This document shows positions 29,281-40,727 of a stretch of 64,000 nucleotides of DNA, piece after piece. The stretch's first letter is position 1. Each line of letters begins with the position of its first letter. This DNA comes from Apostichopus japonicus. Lineage: Eukaryota > Echinodermata > Holothuroidea > Aspidochirotida > Stichopodidae. The DNA is taken from the NCBI RefSeq assembly GCF_037975245.1, contig NC_092562.1:8597001-8661000 (forward strand), in the 5' to 3' direction. Position numbers and translations under genes: made by a program. The notes beneath the pieces were generated by a model, which did no database searches, was not told the origin of the DNA, and worked only from the letters and a program-made list of their open reading frames with translations.

Positions 29281-30590
29281 GGTGATATGAGAACTTTCAG
29301 GCATAGAGTTTGTGAGGGTAATGTAAATTTCCAGGCAACCCATTTCTTAGCTTTACATAACAGGGTCGGCTGTATATGTATACCTTTTCTTGTTTCATGA
29401 AAACAAGTGTTGATACTCACAAAAGAAGTCCATAAATCAATTCTGTTTCAGCTTGGCGAAGTTTACGAAATGGAGACTGTTGTGCCAGCAAACAACAAAG
29501 AGTTTCAATGGTCTCTGATAGTGGAAACTGCTGATGTATAACAGCTCTCTGTTATGGCATGCAGATTGTTATCTATATATATATATATAGTAAATTTACC
29601 AGGGACCACCAGGGACCGTCTAGCTGTTACATGGTTATCTATTCAACCATACTATTATGCAGCAACCAATGCCATCCACAGGGAGTCGCGATGGGAAGGG
29701 ATGTGGTATTGTTCAATGCCATGAATCAGGTGTGAACCCCCCCCCCCTTCCTCGACCCTCCCAAAGACACGCACACACAGATACGTTGAAAACTACACGT
29801 TGATGTTCGCGTACCATGCATGATAACATTTTGTGCAAAATACCCCCTATGCACCTCCACACCAACTCCCATTACCGTAACAAAGGCAATGGCGGATCTT
29901 AGTTCAACCTGCCCAAACTAGTATGGTGCTTTGCTTTCACGTCTCAGTTGATAAGTTAACCGTACTATAGAACGTAGCTGTAAGGTTTAATGTAACATCT
30001 TAAACATTTTGAAATAAACATATTATTTTCCAACAGTCTTATAACACAAACAACACTTATCATTTCGATTTTGGATCGTACGTTAATGGGAACCGTTTCC
30101 TATTTTTAGAGTATATTCCCAGGGGCTGTCTATAGCTGCTCAGTATATGGTGTTTATCTATACAACAATACTGCATGGTGGCGTAGTTACATTACAATAA
30201 GTCCTAATATTCCTAAAGAATTATAGACAAAATCCTAACAATCACACACATAGACGTCTCTAGACGATATGCACGGCGGATTACGTACAATATGGGCTGT
30301 GGTAATACTCTAATGCACTGGAGACAGATTTAAACGCCTTTCCTTCTATGGTAACTATGTATGCCGTGTCTTCTTTAGAATCGTTATCTATATATGAACA
30401 TTGTATTATCTTGTCGTTGAGAATACCCCCACCCCCCACCCCCCTCCCCCTTTCCTCATTGTGGTACAATTAATTACCAGATGATTAACCACAAGGGGAT
30501 CTGAAGGTGTTTGACCAGGGAAAGTATAGCTTTTAGACGTCAAATCATTTAGACTACATAGCTTTTCATGATACCATATTGGCTCTATCT
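29280..30590. other. Intergenic stretch without recognisable features
   Basis: Only a short (AT)n at 29573-29589 and C-rich runs near 29740 and 30426-30450. No gene was recognised. Confidence 0.45.
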
Positions 30591-31171
30591 CTGCTTGGCA
30601 GCATAGGCGTACGGGACCATTTCAGTTTGGGGGGGGGCAGAACTTTTTGTGCCCGAAAGTTCCCGTGACGCTATCTTAGCGGAGCGCCACGATCGGTTGG
30701 CGCGTAGCGTACAAAAATTTTTTTGGCAAACAATGCCTCTCAGATTGCCGGAAACGGCACTTCTGGGGCCTTGCAAGTTGCATCTAAACATTCTTTATTT
30801 TATAATCTCACGTTTTAGAAATTTACACTTCCCAAAAAATTTGGTAAATTAGAAGAAGAAAAAATGGTAACATCACTTTGAAGGGGAAAAATGGGACAGT
30901 ATATTTTTTAAGCTCCTATTTAGTTACCTTATTTATTATTTTAACACAGTACTCAGCTAACTCCAGAAAAACATACATTGTTCAACGACACGTAGGCGGG
31001 ATAATGTCGCTGTGCCGGGTGAGACTGCAATTTGTCTCACAAAACAGTATAAAATGTAACAAGAATATGATAAACCTGTACTACTAGGCTTGTAGGCACT
31101 CCCCCCTCCCACCCCACCATCCATGAAAAATAAAATGTTTCTTATATACACTCAGTTGGGGGTGTCCAGGT

Positions 31172-31820
31172 CAAGGCGGCGGAAGCACTTTAATCTGGGG
31201 GGCACCGACATCAAAGGGCACTTTGTAGAAATTCGATTGGACTGAAGCAGCCTTACATTTAGTACCCTTTATAACTCTTATTGTATTATCTTATTTGCGT
31301 ATACACATCACTCCATCAACGCCCCCCCCCCCCCCCCAAAGGAAAATATGCCTATACTAGCACTGCAATATCCAATGCGCAAATTGGGAAACAAGGAACA
31401 AGTTTTCTGTTGAGACAAAATGAGGTGAAATCATGCTAGTTGCTAATGTAGGAATCTTCCGAATTAAATTTTTTTTCTTGTTAATATCTTAACAATTTTT
31501 TTCCATTCAAAATAGCTTTGAGTTTGACCCACAGAAATTCATTAAAAGTCACGGGCTTAGTCAGGATTTGCAAAGTTGTATGTACGACTATCTGAGCGGA
31601 GCGCCACCATCGGTTGGCGCGGAGCGCATTAGAAAATTTTTGGTTTTTACAAACCCCTCAGATGGCCGGAAACGGCCCTTCCCGAGTATTCATTCTGGTT
31701 CCCTGGCCTCTTGCTAACTTGAGGCACCTCAATTTTTATGTAGAAAAAAGGCACATTTTTAACCTGAGGAAAAGTGGGGGGGGGCACGTCCCCCTGTTCC
31801 CCCCGGTTCCGCCGCCGTTG
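31172..31820 (+). mobile_element. hAT-like element, 649 bp, nested inside 30602-32230
   Basis: Ends are CAAGGCGGCGGAAGCAC and GTTCCGCCGCCGTTG, with perfect 8-bp TSD GTCCAGGT at 31164-31171 and 31821-31828. It is nearly identical over its full length to 33204-33851, so the family moved recently. It includes a C run, the cassette (31588-31700) and a G run near the right end. Confidence 0.9.
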
Positions 31821-32020
31821 GTCCAGGTATACAATTGACAGTTAGAAAAAAAAATTGATCGTGCAAAAGGGTGGTAGCCCAGATGAACTGCGCTTACGAT
31901 GGTGTTACACGGAAATATTCGGGCAGCATGATGCTAAATAAAGAAAATCATGGAATTGTCGGGCAAAAATTTGAAAAAAAATTCGGGCAAGCTTCTGCAT
32001 ATTTATATATATATATATAT

Positions 32021-32178
32021 TTCCAGAGGACAAGAAATTCGGGCAAAAGTCCTGAAAAATTCGGGCAGCCTAAGAGAAAAAAAAAATATATATATATATA
32101 TATATATCTATATTTTTTCTCCTCTTAGGCTGCCCGAATTTTTCAGGACTTTTGCCCGAATTTCTTGTCCTCTGGAAA
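32021..32178 (+). repeat. Long perfect hairpin inside the 1.6-kb element
   Basis: Two arms of about 56 bp (32021-32076 and 32123-32178) are exact reverse complements, from TTCCAGAGGACAAGAAATTC to GCAGCCTAAGAG. An A/T-rich, nearly self-complementary centre separates them. The motif ATTCGGGCA recurs within and just left of the hairpin. Confidence 0.92.
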
Positions 32179-33203
32179 TTTGGGGGGGGGGGCAGTCTGC
32201 CCCCTGCCCCCCCCGCCTCGTACGCCTATGCTTGGCAGTGGGATCGACATACTCTGAGTAGACTACCATGTTGTGATTTGCGCGTTCTTTACAAGGAAAA
32301 GGTCGATTTTAAGATGTCAAAAGGTGCATCCGAGGCAAAGTTGGACTTGAAATTAGGTCTATAATTAATTGCAAGGTTTTGCTAACAATGGTTTTTAATT
32401 TTTTTGTTGAGAAATGGGGTGTGGGGAGGGGGATGGGGGTAACTAGGGGGTGTATAACCCCCAAAACCCTGGATCCGAGCCTAAAGGGTTCCTTGTTTCG
32501 GAGGGAAGTCCCTTCCTATTTCCCCAGTGGCGTAGTTGAGGTTCGAACAAATTGGTTTCTTTGTGATCCTCCTTGCATACCGGTGAGTACCGTATGTGGT
32601 CTGATCAGGGAGCTAATAAAGTGCATGGGATTGTGGATTTGCAGCCATGCGGAAAAGCCTATGTGTGGATCTTCCAAGGAGTTGGTTGTTATTGTAGTGC
32701 GCATGCGCGCTACAATATTGGGATTACTAGCCACCATCTACATGGCTGGCTGGTGAATGCCTGCTGAACATACACTATTCATATAACAATCTCAAATTCA
32801 CAGGTTGGCTACGCAGGAAAAATTCCAGGCTCAGATTTGCAAAGAATTGTGGCCGCGAGCAGTTAATTCTGCACACGTAAATAAAGTAGATCTCATTGAG
32901 TAGCATGCATCTTCAAAACAATACGTACAATTCTCTACTTTGTTTCGTTATTCTCGAATTGAACAAGACAGGTAACATTTGAACGTTTGAATTTTCTTTA
33001 ATAGACCGGAGGGTGTCACATTTGCAATGATAGACTATAATTCTCAAGATTAATCGTCCATTAGGCCTTCGGTGCAAAGTACCGTATGTTTGTAAAATTT
33101 CGCTAACTAGGCGAGGATAGAGTAACGTTACCATGTTGTTCAATTTGACTAATCAGTGTCCAGTGTATATTTTCTGTCACGTCCGAAACAGGTGTGATTC
33201 GAG

Positions 33204-33851
33204 CAAGGGCGGCGGAAGCACTTTTAATCTGGGGGGCACCGACATCAAAGGGCACTTTGCAGAATTCGATTGGACTGTTGCAGCCTTATATTTAGTACCC
33301 TTTATAACTCTTATTGTATTATCTTATTTGCGTATACGCATCCCTCCATCAACGCCCCCCCCCCCCCCTTCAAGGAAAATATGCATACTAGCACTGCAAT
33401 ATCCAATGTGCAAATTGGGAAAAAAGGAACAAGTTTTCTTTTGAGACAAAATGAGGTGAAATCATGCTAGTTGCTAATGTAGGATTCTTCCGAATTAGAG
33501 TTTATTCCTTGTTAATATCTTAACAAATTTTTTCCATTCGAAATAGCTGTGAGTTTTACCCACAGAAATTCATAAAGTCAGGGGCGTAGTCAGGATTTGC
33601 AAAGTTATATGCACGACTATCTGAGCGGAGCGCCACCATCGGTTGGCGCGGAGCGTATACAAGAAAATTTTTGGTTTTACAAACCCCTCAGATGGCCGGA
33701 AACGGCCCTTCCCGAGTGTTCATTCTGGTTCCCTGGCCTATTGCTAACTTGAGACACCTCAATTTTTATGTAGAAAAAGGGCACATTTTTAACCTGAGGA
33801 AAAGTGGGGGGGGCACGTGCCCCCTGTGCCCCCCCGGTTCCGCCGCACTTG
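33204..33851 (+). mobile_element. hAT-like element, 648 bp, sister of 31172-31820
   Basis: Ends are CAAGGGCGGCGGAAGCAC and GGTTCCGCCGCACTTG, with perfect 8-bp TSD GATTCGAG at 33196-33203 and 33852-33859. Internal order: GGGGGGCACCGACATC block, C run, AT-rich centre, cassette (33618-33740), G run. Non-autonomous. Confidence 0.9.
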
Positions 33852-34045
33852 GATTCGAGATTGACAGCTTGGTTCTGATGGTTTTAGTCATAATTTCTTC
33901 GTTTATATTGCAGGCGCATGCTAGCACGAGTACTGTACTGTCTATAATATTACATAATATAGCCTAGCTTTGGTCTACGTTAAAGGACCAAACGTCGAAC
34001 TGGCTTCTTCGTGAACGAAATTACTCCAAAAGGAGTGTTAGCTCA

Positions 34046-34291
34046 GGAGTGTTTGCTCAGTGGTTAACGCCGGTGCATTCCAATCATAAGGTCCCAGTTC
34101 GAGTCACTCCAAGATAATGTATGTCGTCTAGTCACAGAGTTGTTGAAAATTGACAATTCATAATCATGGACGTTAAAGAGACTGACTTAGGTCAGCTTGC
34201 GGCTTTGATAAGCCAATGATGGCTTCTTCGCGAGTTCCTGCTTGCAGGAGGATCTAAATTACATAAATACATACACGCATACATACATACA
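34046..34291 (+). mobile_element. tRNA-derived SINE with ACATAC tail, copy 1
   Basis: Begins with a tRNA-like head (GCTCAGTGGTTAACGCC A box, GTTCGAGTCACTCC B box). The body is shared with 43143-43383 (TTGACAATTCATAATCATGG, GGCTTCTTCGCGAGTTCCTG, CAGGAGGATCTAAAT). It ends in ACATAC repeats. The first 14 bp of the head are duplicated at 34032. Confidence 0.8.
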
Positions 34292-34299
34292 AAAGGGTT

Positions 34300-36130
34300 G
34301 CAGTATAACAATTAAAGTCCCCTCCATTGAATATCAACAACTGCTTACTTTGACCTTCACCATGCACGCACTACAATGACATGTGGTTGTACACAAATAC
34401 AGTTGTTGTAGTTATTGTTTGAAATTTGAAATGACGGGGGTATATAGAAATTGAAGTAGGAAGAATGACGTCATGCGTCATTATCCTGAAGCCACTCATC
34501 CAACTGGTGGCGCTTTGCTTGTACATCAGGAAAGTACCGGCACTTAATACATTCACTACGTCTTTGACATAACTAAATTGATGATAATGGTGATATCGTG
34601 TGCCACATTTGGGTACCAAAGTCGTCAAAAATGTGGCAAAGACTGCAGTTTCACAAGTAATTCTTAGGATGCGATAGTAGAAGCAATTACATATGAATCT
34701 AATTACTTTACTAGTGTCGTCTGCTCAGCTGCAGTATTGCTATTCACTGGACCCTGGGTATAGTTCGCCTAGGCCCCTAGACCGACTACTGCTGTCCTTT
34801 CGGATGCGATATGACTAAGCCTAATGACAACAATTATCACCACCTCATTTTACTTTAAACTGTATCCCTAACGATAGATCCACATGCCAGAATAACATGG
34901 GATGACGGTTATGATGTCCGGGCTTATCACTAACAATTCAATACTACGAAAATAGCCTGACTAACCTAACTTAGGCATGTACGTAGCATTGACTTTTGTC
35001 TAACTTATAGGTTAGCCTAGGTCATAACTTAAGCCTAGAATAGTTTAGTATTGTAACATATTTAGAATTGTGCAAATATTCCAACACACCATCCATTTGC
35101 AACATATTCCCAACACTGTAAATGTGGAGTAAGGCCTAGCCAGTAACCTGAGTTTTGAGGTAGGCCAAAGCCTATACTCAGCCTAGCCAGGTATGTTCTG
35201 GACAATAGCTTTATAGGCTTTTTGCCTAAATTTACTCAACAATGATTTTAAGGCCTAATGATATTCACTAACCATGTTCGGACAAAGCTTTGTGGACAAA
35301 CCGACACACCCAAGCAATTATACTCGTGCTAACATCTCATACTTTGATGTCTGTGACTGAATGTAGACATGCATCAACCTTTTTGCACTTTCACTTCATT
35401 GGGTGGGGTCTGTTGTCCTGCATAAACAGCTACCCAATTTGCAACAATAACATTAAACTGAGAACTGCATGCACATACGAATATGGAAGTATAACACAAA
35501 CGTAGGTGCGTGGGAAGGGGGGGGGGGTTGGGGGAGGAAGGGTTGCTTTTCACGGAATTTTCCAGGCACAACTATGATACTATCTGAGTGGAGCACTCAA
35601 ATAATACAAGCAAGAAAAATTTGCCATGTGTCTCTCAGATACCAGAAATGACACTTTCCAGACATTAAAAGTTGCATAAAAGTATAAAACACTCCACTTG
35701 CTCGAGTCATTAGAGGCGAGAAGTTGGTTCTTAAGTCAGAGTATAGTACTTACCACTTTGGTCGCCATAACATGTCTCTGTTTGTGAAAAGATTACCTAC
35801 TTTTTCGAGAAAAACTGGGTAAAATCAAATTCAGTTTCAAAGTCGAATGCACAATGTATGTATATAGACGTACACATGATCTGGCCTTTTGCTGTACAAG
35901 GCAAAGCGCCCTCACTTTCAAGGCTTCACTGCTTAATTAAACACACGGTGATACACTGTGTCAGCATTCGTCATAGTTCAATTTCTACGGGGTGGTATCA
36001 CACTGAATTGAATTAAGTCATAGAAGTAAGTCATATGATGATCTAATTGTATAAGTTCAAGCTGCTTTGCAATATCAGTCATATAGCTAGCTGCACCCAC
36101 AGTCAAAAGGGAAAAATCTCAGTTCACTGT
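34300..36130. other. Intergenic stretch without clear genes
   Basis: One degenerate cassette-like block (about 35575-35680: CTATCTGAGTGGAGCAC, then CCAGAAATGACACTTTCCAG) lies after a G run at 35517. No exon pair was recognised. Confidence 0.4.
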
Positions 36131-36139
36131 GTAAGTATA

Positions 36140-37794
36140 CAGGGGCGTATCCAGGATTTTCTAACCCGGGGGGCGCGAATTACTATCTAGGCGGAGCGCC
36201 ACCATCGGTTGGCGCGCAGCCTACCAGAAAATTTCTGAATTTGAAACCCCCCAGATCACCGGAAATGGCACTTCTTGGGCTTAAAAATGACCAACCAGAT
36301 GTACATTTGCCTGAGAACCAGATGTACTTTTGCCTGAGAACCTAGTATTTCCCAATAGTATATTTTTGTCATCCATAACCTTTTTGAAGATTGTCGCCAG
36401 TCACACATCATGTTCGACCTCATCGCATCTCCTGTGGATCATTGCTTTTGTAGGTGATTCTACGTCGCGGCCCACAGTACCCGACAGCCCCACTTTTGAA
36501 GGTTTTAAGCCCATTATTTGTTCAGAATTTGAAAATTCACATTTCTCGTGAATAAACTCACTTCAAAACATAGGGCCCTACCCATAATGTTGCAAAAATT
36601 TCATCTATGGACATCCAATTTTTTTAATAAAATTCGGGCAGTATGCTGAGAATGTTTCGGGCACCTACTGAAAGAAAAATAAATTGCAATGATGTAGCTA
36701 AAGGAAATTAATAGTTTAAAAATTATCTCCTTGGTAATTGCTTGGCCGACTAATTCGCCATTACTAATGTAAAAGAGAGTTTTGACATAATTGGACCTCC
36801 ATGAAAAATTTGGTTATATTTTTCGGGCAAGTCGTTACAGCTCCCCAAATCAAACTGGCCTTTTACGCCTTTGACTATAGACATAGACAGTTTTGAGGCT
36901 GTTCATCCTGGAACGCAATTTTTGTGCTCACTGATATGATGTGATATCTGCTGTTTGCTTTACAAATTCGAACAGGCGCGTAGCGAGGAATTTGCCAAGG
37001 GAGGGGCGAGGCCTGTAGGCTAACTATCTAAGCGTAGCGCCACCATGAGTTGGCGCGAAGCGTTTAAGAAAATTTTGGCCGAAAATGCCTCCAAGATCGC
37101 TGGAAATGGCACTACCCAGGACCATGGGTTGGCGCGAAGCGTACAAGAAAATTTGGCCGAAAATGCCTCCAAGATCGCTGGAAATGACACTTCCCAGGCC
37201 TTGTAAATTGCATCTCAGCAATTTCTAGTTTGAAATTACTAGCGATATCATAAAAAAAATATGCTCGGGGGGGGGGGGGGAGCGGTCGCCCTTCCCGAAA
37301 TGCGTCATGTTCCCCGACGACTCGGTCGAGTTCGAGACCAGCCACAGTTGGTTTCATTGTACGATTGTTTAAGGCGTCCATACACACACACGCGTTATGA
37401 TTGACCATATATAGTATATATATAGATACATTAGTGAGAGAGGAAAATCGGAAACACCAAATATGGAGTTGTCGGTGTAAGGGGTAGGGTGAGGCGCACG
37501 CCCCTTCCGAAATCCTCGATCCGTCACTAGCTACCCTGTGTATATAATAGGGATCAGCGCTGTAATGATGTCACTGTTCCTCGTTCTATTCCCGGTGTCG
37601 TGGCGTTTTTCTTCTACTCCCTCCATTTCTCCTTTTTCTCTCTTTCTTCTCTTTTTCCCTTCCTTCCTTTCTCTTCTCCTCCTCCTCCTCCTCTTTTCCC
37701 CCTCTTTTCTCCCTTTTTTCTTCTCTTTTTTTCTCTCTCCTCTTTTTCTTACCCGGGGGGCGCGCGCCACCAACGCCCCCTGGATACGCGCCTG
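36140..37794 (-). mobile_element. Composite hAT-like non-autonomous element, copy 2 (1.66 kb, inverted)
   Basis: An inverted match to nearly all of 11916-13848, including the same internal mosaic. Ends are CAGGGGCGTATCCAGG and CCTGGATACGCGCCTG. GTATAC lies at both borders, and ACTGTGTAA occurs in both flanks. The internal cassette is tandemly duplicated at 37020-37215 (two AAAATGCCTCCAAGATCGCTGG blocks), unlike copy 1. The pyrimidine-rich tract (37605-37745) is the complement of the purine tract in copy 1. Confidence 0.7.
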
Positions 37795-38047
37795 GTATAC
37801 TGTGTAAAAAGATACCATGAAGCGAACGCTGATGATGAAGGATATGTAATACGCCCTATAGGATCCGATATTGGTGAAAGAGGGAAAACGTCTTGCCAAA
37901 ACTATATTAGTATCGCTAACGATACAACTTGTTATATAATTATTCGTCTTTCTTCAGTCCTCCCTAGTATATTACTGTATATCTACTAAGTTAGACTACC
38001 TGTTTTAGTTTACTGTTATTGCTACTATGTTAGGCCTAGATGCCTTA

Positions 38048-38176
38048 GTGGTCTTATTCTGGAGTATGCTGTGCAGGCTTGGAACCCATATTTCGCTAAG
38101 GATAAGGAAGTACTGGAGAAGGTTCAGAGGATCAAGGGCAACTAGGATGGTTAGTTCCCTTAAGTTAAAAGACTAA
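38048..38176 (+). pseudogene. LINE reverse-transcriptase fragment (CR1-like C-terminal region)
   Basis: Reads GLILEYAVQAWNPYFAKDKE then VLEKVQRI. After a frameshift it continues RATRMVSSLKLKD. The (L/P)ILEYAVQAW-P-KD---LEKVQRRAT signature is characteristic of the region after the RT domain in CR1-type LINEs. Both ends are missing. Confidence 0.7.
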
Positions 38177-38597
38177 GTTCACGCTCAGCAAAACTGAAAT
38201 CGATGGCGCTCGATCACTATATACCTGTCAGTACGATCGTTGCTGAGGGCGTAAACTATAAGGCTTCCAACTTAAAAATAAGCAACACAAAACTTGAAAT
38301 CCAATTTATCATGATAAATCCCGAATTGTGTGTCTCAATATACGTGGTGCTGTGTATTTTATTATATTATGTATTCTGTACATTGTGAGCTACATTGATA
38401 AACGTTGCCAAAAGTGATATTAGATCTACAACCCAACACAAAATTATGCAGAAACTATGGACATTTAATTAGGCTATTAAAACGTTCAACTTTGAAAAAA
38501 AATGTCCGAATCAAATGATAAAAATATGCATAGCAGTTATAATCATTATAAGAGAACTTAAAAACACGAAAAGTACTCAAAAGGACACACACACAGA

Positions 38598-38790
38598 ACA
38601 GTGAAAAAACTTCCAGCCTCCACCAGGATTCGAATCCGGGCTTCTCGCTTTATATGCGGACACCCTAACCACTAGTCTATGGATGCTGATTGTATGTCCA
38701 GAGGTTCGAAACCGGTAAGGAAGGTCGTAGTTCCACTGTAGGCGTTTGTCACCTGTATCGAACAATACTAGTTCTGTTTTTGCTGACATA
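38598..38790 (-). mobile_element. tRNA-related SINE, copy 2
   Basis: Reverse-strand match to 1932-2128. The tRNA-like module is 38616-38686 (71 nt, the same length as in copy 1). The acceptor stem GCATCCA/TGGAGGC has one mismatch and the ATATAAA anticodon loop is conserved. The 5' block and the 3' CACTGTTCT end also match. Confidence 0.75.
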
Positions 38791-39353
38791 TTTGCTTTAG
38801 CAGTTACTGACTCAGAAATGGTGACATAGGATTTCTTTACTGATGATATTTTGGTTTATTAAACATCAACGTGAAAACTTGCTTGCCTTTCTGAGTTTCT
38901 CTGCTGAAAGTAAAGATGTTTCACTGCTTGTAGGTTTCCATTCATAACATTCGCAATGCAGGCTTCAATCAAAGAACGATTAATCACCGAAAATACATTA
39001 ATAAAGGCTTACACGACTTCTCGGGTGCTGAAAGTTTTCAAGTCATGGTAATTGAGGGCGCGGTTAAAGAATATAAAGAAAACATAAAGAATACTACATT
39101 TACATTTGCCTTACTCTAGAGATCAAACATGATGCTAACCAACTCAAAATCATTTGTGATTCCTAAAGCCGGATCTCGTTGGACAATATTAACTCGAAAC
39201 CAATATTCCTGGTATAAACTTGTGAAGAACCGCTGGAAATAACCAGAATTATGTGTATTTTGTCAAAAGTCATTCTGCTGTATTTTGCATAGCTGGATAC
39301 AGACGTTGTTCTATGTTTCATCATGTTTACCTGTTCGTCGTTCTGTTCGTCTG

Positions 39354-39406
39354 ACCATGGAGGTAAAACAGACTGTTTTACCTCCAGACTGTTTTACCTC
39401 CATGGT
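39354..39406 (+). repeat. Perfect inverted repeat, 18-bp arms
   Basis: ACCATGGAGGTAAAACAG at 39354-39371 and its reverse complement at 39389-39406. The 17-bp loop is itself a copy of the right arm (ACTGTTTTACCTCCAG), giving two overlapping hairpins. Confidence 0.9.
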
Positions 39407-39619
39407 CTGACGCGCTGTTAATTACGGTACAGCTACTGCTCAATCGACTTTGCAAATAGTGAAAAGTTGGTCTAAAGCCTGTAAAGGTGTAGTGTTGCTC
39501 ACAACGTAGGGTTACTTAAAGAAATCAAGATGGTGAGTAGGAATTTTTGTGAAATATCTTATCAAGACTTTACTGGGCGCAATATGCCCAAACAACCTAA
39601 CACTTCGAAAAATGTGTAT

Positions 39620-39676
39620 CTTGTAATGTAATGTAATGTAAAGTAAATGTAATGTAATGTAATGTAATGTAATGTG
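39620..39676 (+). repeat. (TAATG)n pentanucleotide microsatellite
   Basis: About ten TAATG units with one AAAGTAA interruption. Confidence 0.9.
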
Positions 39677-40607
39677 TATCTTCCCAACACTTCTAGCTAT
39701 AGACTTGGTTTGGTGTTAGAATAAAGCTGAAAAACAGATCTATTAAAAAATACCTATTTTTAGAGGGTGCTATTGATGATTTTTTTTTTATAAACTTTGT
39801 GTGATTCAAAAAGTGTGAAAATTCTACATTTTGACCTTTATAATTTCAAAAAAATCTCCACTTAGAAACAGGCCAGCACCTTCATAAATGTTCTAGAACA
39901 AGCCCAACACATAAGAAAAACACTATCCTGACAAGATCAGGGCTATAGAGAATTGGAAATTTGAATTATCATCGGAATATTGCCAAATCCCGACTAAAAA
40001 CAGAAAAATAGTTCAAAAACCCTTCATTGTTTCAAAAATTCATATTTCGCGCACCCTACACCCTTTTTCAAAAAACTTATTAAATATTATGTTCTTTACA
40101 GGTGTCCTTACAAAAGTAAAGCAATTAATATCAGCATAGCGCCACCACAATTTCTTCTGAATTGATGTAAATTGAGTCCAAGAAAAGTCACTTTCGGCTG
40201 CTTATAACTAGGTCGTATTGCCCTGTAAAAGGGATATACAATGTGTACTAAATATGATGCATACATGACATTTGTTCAGAATATCAGATTAAAAAGATTG
40301 CATGAGGTAAAAGAAATAGAGATTGCTTCGGCTTCAAAAATAGATAGACCACAACAACAATCACACCGACCCATATGATGTTGTGCTGGTACTGAATTTG
40401 CGAGAAGGACTCGTGAAAGGCTAGTCATTGTTTATAGGATATAGATATGCAACTAACAACCAACGACTCCCTCTCCGCTGGCCGAAACTGAAAAAACTTT
40501 CCTCGCCTATATTGTATTTTTCATGAGAAAAGTAGGTTTTGTCCGAGCCTATACATTTCGCGCCTCATACATATAGTGGTAGCCCGCCGCCCGCGATTTT
40601 TTTTCCT

Positions 40608-40727
40608 AGCGCGGTAAAGGCCACTATTTGCATACCTCGCTTCTCATTGGCGGATTGCAAAAAAAAAATTCCCAGCGCGGTAAAGGCCACTATTTGCATA
40701 CCTCGCTTCTCATTGGCTGGCTTGCAC
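40608..40727 (-). promoter_or_regulatory. Tandemly duplicated CCAAT plus octamer module
   Basis: Two copies of a 66-bp-period unit. Each contains plus-strand ATTTGCAT (40626-40633 and 40692-40699) and CATTGG (ATTGG at 40646 and 40712). On the minus strand this reads CCAATGAG followed by the octamer ATGCAAAT, a promoter order known from histone and snRNA genes. A TATATAA with another CCAAT lies to the right on the plus strand (40877-40888). No matching gene is visible on either side. Confidence 0.4.

Larger units (their letters stand above)
30602..32230 (+). mobile_element. hAT-like element, 1.63 kb, host of a nested insertion
   Basis: Ends are CATAGGCGTACGGGACC and CCTCGTACGCCTATG, flanked by identical CTTGGCAG (30594-30601 and 32231-32238). 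A second element (31172-31820) with its own perfect TSD interrupts it. Left of the nest is the shared cassette (30670-30790). Right of the nest is a perfect long hairpin (32021-32178). It has no transposase frame. Scraps of the same family occur at about 13125-13168 and 51995. Confidence 0.85.

Noticed and set aside
32440-32560. Complete hAT-like element
   Set aside because: Only end-like scraps (CCCTGGATCCG at about 32467; CAGTGGCGTAGTTGAGG at 32525). No paired ends or duplication were found.
34046-34113. tRNA gene from the GCTCAGTGGTTAACGCC head
   Set aside because: The anticodon arm does not form, and a shared 170-bp body with an ACATAC tail shows it is a SINE. The same holds at 43143.
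34371-34628. 85-residue minus-strand protein
   Set aside because: No motif, splice context or homologous copy. An alternative frame over 34480-34530 is equally open.
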